A stretch of DNA of 64,000 bases from assembly GCF_004114795.1 (NCBI RefSeq), contig NZ_CP035311.1, positions 3,100,001 to 3,164,000 on the forward strand. The letters are read 5' to 3'. The translations under genes were made by a program, and so were the position numbers. Origin of the DNA: Janthinobacterium sp. 17J80-10. GTDB taxonomy: Bacteria; Pseudomonadota; Gammaproteobacteria; Burkholderiales; Burkholderiaceae_D. Below are positions 60,342 through 64,000 of this stretch, piece by piece (the first letter of the stretch is position 1; each line of letters begins with the position of its first letter). The notes below the pieces were generated by a model, which was not told the DNA's origin, ran no database searches, and saw only the letters and a list, made by a program, of their open reading frames with translations.

Positions 60342-61448
60342 TCAGGTGCGCTCTTGAAAACCGACCACTTCCAGGTCGAAGCCCACCATCGAGGGCATCT
60401 TGCGCGGATTGGACAACAAGCGCATTTTGCCGACATTTAAATCTTTCAAAATCTGCGCGCCAATACCATAGGTCCGCAAATCCATGCTGGACGCCCTGGT
60501 CTGTGGCCGCTTTTCAGGTGCCGTCATCGCCTCGAACTGGCCAAACATCTGGTCGGCCGATTCCTCGCAATTGAGCAAGACCATGACGCCGTGCGTCTGT
60601 GCCTGGATCGCCTTAAGCGCCGCAGCCAGGTTCCATGAATGGGTGGTCGCTTCCGTATCGAGCAGATCCAGCACCGAGACAGGCTGATGCACGCGCACCA
60701 GGGTTTCGATTTCCGGGCGCGGTTCGCCATGTACCAGCGCCAGGTGGGCGCCGCCGCTCGGCGTGTCGCGGTAGGCAATGACATTAAAACAACCATGGGC
60801 GGTTTGCATGCTGCGCGCGCCGATGCGCTCGATCATGCTTTCATGCTGGCTGCGATAATGGATGAGGTCGGCAATCGTACCGATTTTCAAGCCATGTTCA
60901 CGACCGAACTCGATCAGGTCGGGCAAGCGCGCCATGCTGCCGTCATCCTTCATGATTTCGCAAATCACTGCCGCCGGTGTCAGGCCCGCCATTTCGGCCA
61001 GGTCGCAGCCGGCTTCGGTATGGCCGGCGCGCATCAGCACCCCGCCTTTTTGCGCCTTCAGCGGGAATATGTGGCCGGGCTGGACGATATCGGACGGCTT
61101 GGTATGCTTGGCGACGGCGACCTGAATGGTGCGTGCGCGGTCTGCCGCCGAAATGCCGGTAGTGACGCCTTCGGCGGCCTCGATCGACACGGTAAAATTA
61201 GTCCCGAACGCGGTACCGTTGCGGGTCGCCATCATCGGCAATTCAAGATGGGCGCAGCGCTCTTCGGTGAGCGTCAGACAAATCAGCCCGCGGCCGAATT
61301 TCGCCATGAAATTGATGGCCTCGGGGGTCACGAATTCCGCAGCCATGACCAGGTCGCCCTCGTTCTCGCGATCTTCCTCGTCAACCAGAATGACCATGCG
61401 GCCAGCGCGCATTTCTGCGACGATTTCTTGCGTTGTTGCTAAAGACAT
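60342..61448 (-). CDS. ribB: DHBP synthase RibB with a degenerate GTP cyclohydrolase II domain
   Basis: 368 residues. N-terminal DHBP synthase (about 1-205): active-site [32 protein letters not shown], and [16 protein letters not shown]. It makes 3,4-dihydroxy-2-butanone 4-phosphate from ribulose 5-phosphate. The C-terminal part (about 210-368) is like GTP cyclohydrolase II, but the zinc Cys set of that enzyme (VRVHSEC...RCDCG) is replaced here ([14 protein letters not shown]), so it should lack cyclohydrolase activity. A separate ribA must exist elsewhere. The start ATG at 61448 is plain. Next genes: ribE upstream by 41 bp, ribH downstream. Confidence 0.9.
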   Translation of the reverse strand: MSLATTQEIVAEMRAGRMVILVDEEDRENEGDLVMAAEFVTPEAINFMAKFGRGLICLTLTEERCAHLELPMMATRNGTAFGTNFTVSIEAAEGVTTGISAADRARTIQVAVAKHTKPSDIVQPGHIFPLKAQKGGVLMRAGHTEAGCDLAEMAGLTPAAVICEIMKDDGSMARLPDLIEFGREHGLKIGTIADLIHYRSQHESMIERIGARSMQTAHGCFNVIAYRDTPSGGAHLALVHGEPRPEIETLVRVHQPVSVLDLLDTEATTHSWNLAAALKAIQAQTHGVMVLLNCEESADQMFGQFEAMTAPEKRPQTRASSMDLRTYGIGAQILKDLNVGKMRLLSNPRKMPSMVGFDLEVVGFQERT

Positions 61449-61489
61449 AAGCTATTTCCTCGGTAGACCGCTATTTTAATTGATTTGAC

Positions 61490-62113
61490 TCAGCGGCTGG
61501 TATCGTTCATCGACAGCATGCGCTCGACATACCGCGCAATCAGGTCAACTTCAAGATTGACCTTGCCGCCGGCATGCAAATGCTTGAGCGTGGTCACCTC
61601 GACGGTGTGAGGAATGAGATTGATTGAAAATTCGCAACCGCCCGTCACGTCCGCGATACGGTTAACGGTCAGCGACACGCCATTGACGACAATGGAACCC
61701 TTGTACGCCAGGTATTTCGCCAGGCCTTGCGGCGCCTCGATGACAAGCTCATAAGACTCACCGACCGGCTCGAAACGGCGCACGATGCCCAAGCCATCGA
61801 CGTGCCCGGAAACCAGGTGTCCACCGAGGCGTTCGGCCAGCGTCAGCGCCTTTTCCAGGTTGACCTCACCGGGCGCATCCAGGCCAACGGTGCAATTCAG
61901 GCTTTCGCGCGATACCTCGACGTCGAAACTCGATGCGGTTTTTGCGACCACCGTCATGCATGCGCCATTCAGCGCAATGGAATCGCCCAAGGCAACATCG
62001 GCCAACGGCAGTCCGCCGGCATCGATGTTCAGGCGGACTCCGGCATCCGGCTCGGTGCCCAGCGGCGTAATGGCAGAAATTTCTCCAACAGCAGCAACAA
62101 TTCCAGTAAACAT
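61490..62113 (-). CDS. ribE: Riboflavin synthase, alpha subunit
   Basis: 207 residues. It dismutates two ribityllumazine molecules into riboflavin. Two lumazine-binding repeats: MFTGIVAAVGEISAI, IALNGACMTVVAK and SGHVDGLGIV; then YKGSIVVNGVSLTVNRI and NLIPHTVEVTTL. The ATG at 62113 is the family start MFTGIVA; the upstream extension to 62245 overlaps ribD. The gene is 13 bp downstream of ribD (names differ between species; E. coli calls it ribC). Confidence 0.96.
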   Translation of the reverse strand: MFTGIVAAVGEISAITPLGTEPDAGVRLNIDAGGLPLADVALGDSIALNGACMTVVAKTASSFDVEVSRESLNCTVGLDAPGEVNLEKALTLAERLGGHLVSGHVDGLGIVRRFEPVGESYELVIEAPQGLAKYLAYKGSIVVNGVSLTVNRIADVTGGCEFSINLIPHTVEVTTLKHLHAGGKVNLEVDLIARYVERMLSMNDTSR

Positions 62114-62126
62114 GGCGAAATAAGAA

Positions 62127-63218
62127 TCAGGGGAAACGAGCAAGGATACGCAAATCCGGACCGACCTGCCGAACTTCATGAAATGACAGCGCGCGCTTGC
62201 CTTCCAGCGATTCAAGCGCCGGCAAATCGAACAAGCCCGCCCCATCGCCGAGCAGGCTGGGCGCCAGGTACAGCAGCAATTCGTCGACGCAACCTTCGGC
62301 GATCAGCGAACCATTGAGCTTGAAACCGGCTTCGACATGCAATTCATTGATTTGCCGCCGCCCGAGTTCCTGCATAAGCGCCGGCAAATCCACTTTTCCG
62401 GCGGCATTCGGCAGCACGATGACTTCCGCGCCGCGCTCGCGCAAGAGCGCTTCTTTTTCCGCATTGCGCTGGGCACAGACAATCCAGGTTTCGCCTCCCT
62501 CGAGCACGCGCGCGTTCGGGCTGATTTGCAAGCGGCTGTCGATCACGATGCGACGCGGCTGGCGCGGCGTATCAATTCCACGTACGGTCAGTTGCGGATC
62601 GTCCTCGGTGACCGTGCCGATGCCGGTCAGGATGGCGCAGGCACGTGCGCGCCACCAGTGGCCATCGGCGCGCGCGGCCTCGCCCGTGATCCACTGGCTC
62701 TGGCCATTGTGCAGCGCCGTCTTGCCATCCAGGCTGGCAGCGGCCTTCATGCGCACCCAGGGCCGTCCCCGCTGCATGCGCGAAAAGAAACCGATATTCA
62801 TTTCGCGCGCCTCGTGTTCGAGCACGCCGCAGGCCACGGCAATGCCGGCCGCGTGCAATTTCGCCATGCCCTGCCCCGCTACCAGGGGATTGGGGTCGCC
62901 GATGGCCGCCACCACCCGCGCCAGGCCGGCGGCGACTAGGGCATCGGCACAGGGAGGAGTACGGCCATGATGACTGCAGGGTTCCAGCGTCACGTAAGCG
63001 GTCGCGCCGCGCACATCGTGACCGCGCTGCGCGGCATCGCGCAAGGCCTGCACTTCTGCATGCGCCTGCCCTGCCGGCTGGGTAAATCCAGCGCCGATGA
63101 TCTGGCCATCGCGCGCGATGACGCACCCTACCCGCGGATTCGGGGTAGTGATGAACATGCCCTTGGCTGCCCATTCAAGGGCAAGGCGGATGCCGTCATT
63201 ATCGTTTGCAATATTCAC
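62127..63218 (-). CDS. ribD: Bifunctional riboflavin deaminase/reductase RibD
   Basis: 363 residues. N-terminal cytidine-deaminase-like domain with zinc motif HAEVQAL (His and Glu) and PCSHHGRTPPCADAL (two Cys), then C-terminal reductase domain (SLDGKTALHNGQSQWITG). It deaminates and reduces the pyrimidine intermediate of riboflavin synthesis. The start ATG at 63218 begins MNIANDNDGIRLALEWAAKG. It opens the rib group on the minus strand, 61 bp from the pilin-like gene; no FMN riboswitch was seen in that gap. Confidence 0.97.
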   Translation of the reverse strand: MNIANDNDGIRLALEWAAKGMFITTPNPRVGCVIARDGQIIGAGFTQPAGQAHAEVQALRDAAQRGHDVRGATAYVTLEPCSHHGRTPPCADALVAAGLARVVAAIGDPNPLVAGQGMAKLHAAGIAVACGVLEHEAREMNIGFFSRMQRGRPWVRMKAAASLDGKTALHNGQSQWITGEAARADGHWWRARACAILTGIGTVTEDDPQLTVRGIDTPRQPRRIVIDSRLQISPNARVLEGGETWIVCAQRNAEKEALLRERGAEVIVLPNAAGKVDLPALMQELGRRQINELHVEAGFKLNGSLIAEGCVDELLLYLAPSLLGDGAGLFDLPALESLEGKRALSFHEVRQVGPDLRILARFP

Positions 63219-63279
63219 AGGGGCAGGTCAACTAAAAAATTCAGGGAGAAACGTTCAACGGCACCGCCATCGCGCAGCC

Positions 63280-63849
63280 TCAGTTCGCATCCTCAGCGCC
63301 GGTGCAGGTTTTATCCTGCGCCGGGTTGCAGACGCGCGCGCGGCCGGAAAAATTCAGCTTGATGCGGCGAACCCCGTCACCCAGAAAAAACGAAACCGTT
63401 CCCAATTGGGGCGTCTGGCTGCTGGCATTGGTACGTGTGCGTCCGCTGCCATTATATGCAAGATAAGGCTTGCTGGAATCGGTCAATGCCGATTTGATGG
63501 TCAGCCCGCCGGCCAGCGGGCCATGGCGGGCAATGACCGGTTCGCCTGCATCTGCCTGCTGATCGCCGTCTTCGTCGACGAACACCAGCCAGCCCTGCGC
63601 CCAGTCGATGCCATCTACTGGCGCCAGATCGACGCGGGCACCGCGCCGAATGGCTTCCGATCGCGTCAGATGCAGGGCTCCGACAAATGCATTGACTGCC
63701 ATGCTCAGACGCTGGTTGAGGATCAGGGACTGGAACCCCGGCACTGCAATACCAAGCAGGATGGCGGCAATTGTCAGCGTCACCATCAATTCAATGAGGG
63801 AAAAGCCTGCTTTCCCGCGGATACGCTTATTGCCGCCGAATTGCGCCAT
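63280..63849 (-). CDS. FimT/GspH-type minor pseudopilin
   Basis: 189 residues. Type IV prepilin leader, short basic start with GKAG then FSLIELMVTLTIAAILLGIAV: cut after Gly, N-methyl-Phe, Glu at mature position 5, followed by a hydrophobic helix. The C-terminal part is GspH/FimT-like, with QRLSMAVNAFVGALHLTRSEAIRRG and a final pair of Cys in ARVCNPAQDKTCTG. It would be part of the type IV pilus priming complex. The ATG at 63849 (MAQFGGNKR) is chosen because the longer frame overlaps the next pilin gene; that gene ends 4 bp upstream. Confidence 0.88.
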   Translation of the reverse strand: MAQFGGNKRIRGKAGFSLIELMVTLTIAAILLGIAVPGFQSLILNQRLSMAVNAFVGALHLTRSEAIRRGARVDLAPVDGIDWAQGWLVFVDEDGDQQADAGEPVIARHGPLAGGLTIKSALTDSSKPYLAYNGSGRTRTNASSQTPQLGTVSFFLGDGVRRIKLNFSGRARVCNPAQDKTCTGAEDAN

Positions 63850-63853
63850 ACCG

Positions 63854-64000
63854 TCACCAGCAGTCTTTGGCGACAGGCAATTTTGCACCGGTACTGGACA
63901 ACGATAACTCGCCGCACTTCGGATCGTCATAGCTGCTGTCGACCTTGGCGCTGCCGGGTGTCGCTACCAGTAAGATACAGTCCTGCAAGGTTTCGCCGGC
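63854..64000 (-). CDS. Type IV pilin-like protein, C-terminal part (cut by window edge)
   Basis: 48 codons plus stop are visible, reading from the right edge: AGETLQDCILLVATPGSAK, then DPKCGELSLSSTGAKLP and VAKDCW at the end. The pair of Cys flanking CGELSLSSTGAK and a final DCW match PilE-type minor pilins. The start lies outside the window. It precedes the FimT-like gene by 4 bp, so both belong to one pilus gene cluster. Confidence 0.75.
   Translation of the reverse strand, partial: AGETLQDCILLVATPGSAKVDSSYDDPKCGELSLSSTGAKLPVAKDCW

Noticed and set aside
63219-63279. FMN riboswitch upstream of the rib genes
   Set aside because: The gap is only 61 bp and no RFN core sequence was seen.

Overview
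The window looks like chromosomal DNA of a GC-rich betaproteobacterium, most likely Burkholderiales close to Oxalobacteraceae (Herminiimonas/Herbaspirillum/Noviherbaspirillum type). This rests on protein style and gene content: class I PHA synthase plus phasin, a GspA/GspB pair, DUF3597 and DUF3079 proteins, NirK with a C-terminal cytochrome c, an Entner-Doudoroff cluster with a HexR-type regulator, and a ribD-ribE-ribB-ribH-nusB order. The genus is an inference. No rRNA, tRNA, CRISPR array, phage or transposase gene was found. The only RNA gene seen is the 4.5S SRP RNA.

Layout. 0.2-2.7 kb: gspA-gspB. 2.9-9.5 kb: a stress and storage block with a universal stress protein coupled to an orphan NarL/FixJ-type regulator, a Crp/Fnr regulator without the usual FNR cluster cysteines, a phasin, a tandem-domain Usp, PHA synthase and dihydrofolate reductase. 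9.6-20.7 kb: a large basic amino acid decarboxylase followed by mostly small or poorly known genes (secreted Cys-rich protein, lipoprotein, DUF3597, DUF937, PAS-GGDEF diguanylate cyclase, HPF-like protein, VOC protein, MgtC/DUF4010 membrane protein, a PEP-CTERM von Willebrand protein with a sigma-54-type promoter, DUF3079).

21.1-28.6 kb is a nitrite-to-nitrous-oxide module: nirK (copper nitrite reductase fused to cytochrome c), a small CxxC exported protein, a 41-residue single-pass membrane protein, norC (with an unusual second c-heme domain), norB, norQ and norD. It would reduce nitrite to NO in the periplasm and NO to N2O at the membrane. No norE, norF or nos gene is present here.

28.7-44.7 kb is core metabolism: dcd, hrpA, divergently argA, the Fe-trafficking gene yggX, a PAP2 phosphatase, then two divergent carbon operons, edd-eda-rpiA (minus) and pgi-zwf-hexR-tal (plus). 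Two related operator-like boxes lie between them, probably for the HexR encoded in the cluster. No pgl is present.

44.7-64 kb holds a REC-domain protein, dnaX-ybaB-recR (dnaX carries an A9 slippage site followed at once by a -1 frame stop), an AidB-like acyl-CoA dehydrogenase, an RND efflux pair, the SRP RNA, ubiD, a lytic transglycosylase behind a long hairpin-rich leader, an aminotransferase, and nusB-ribH-ribB-ribE-ribD reading leftwards, ending in minor pilin genes cut by the right edge.

The most unusual items are the redesigned nir/nor module (diheme NorC and two undescribed small proteins), the structured leader of the lytic transglycosylase, the dnaX slippage site, the probably leaderless argA, and a 19-bp tandem repeat between dcd and hrpA.
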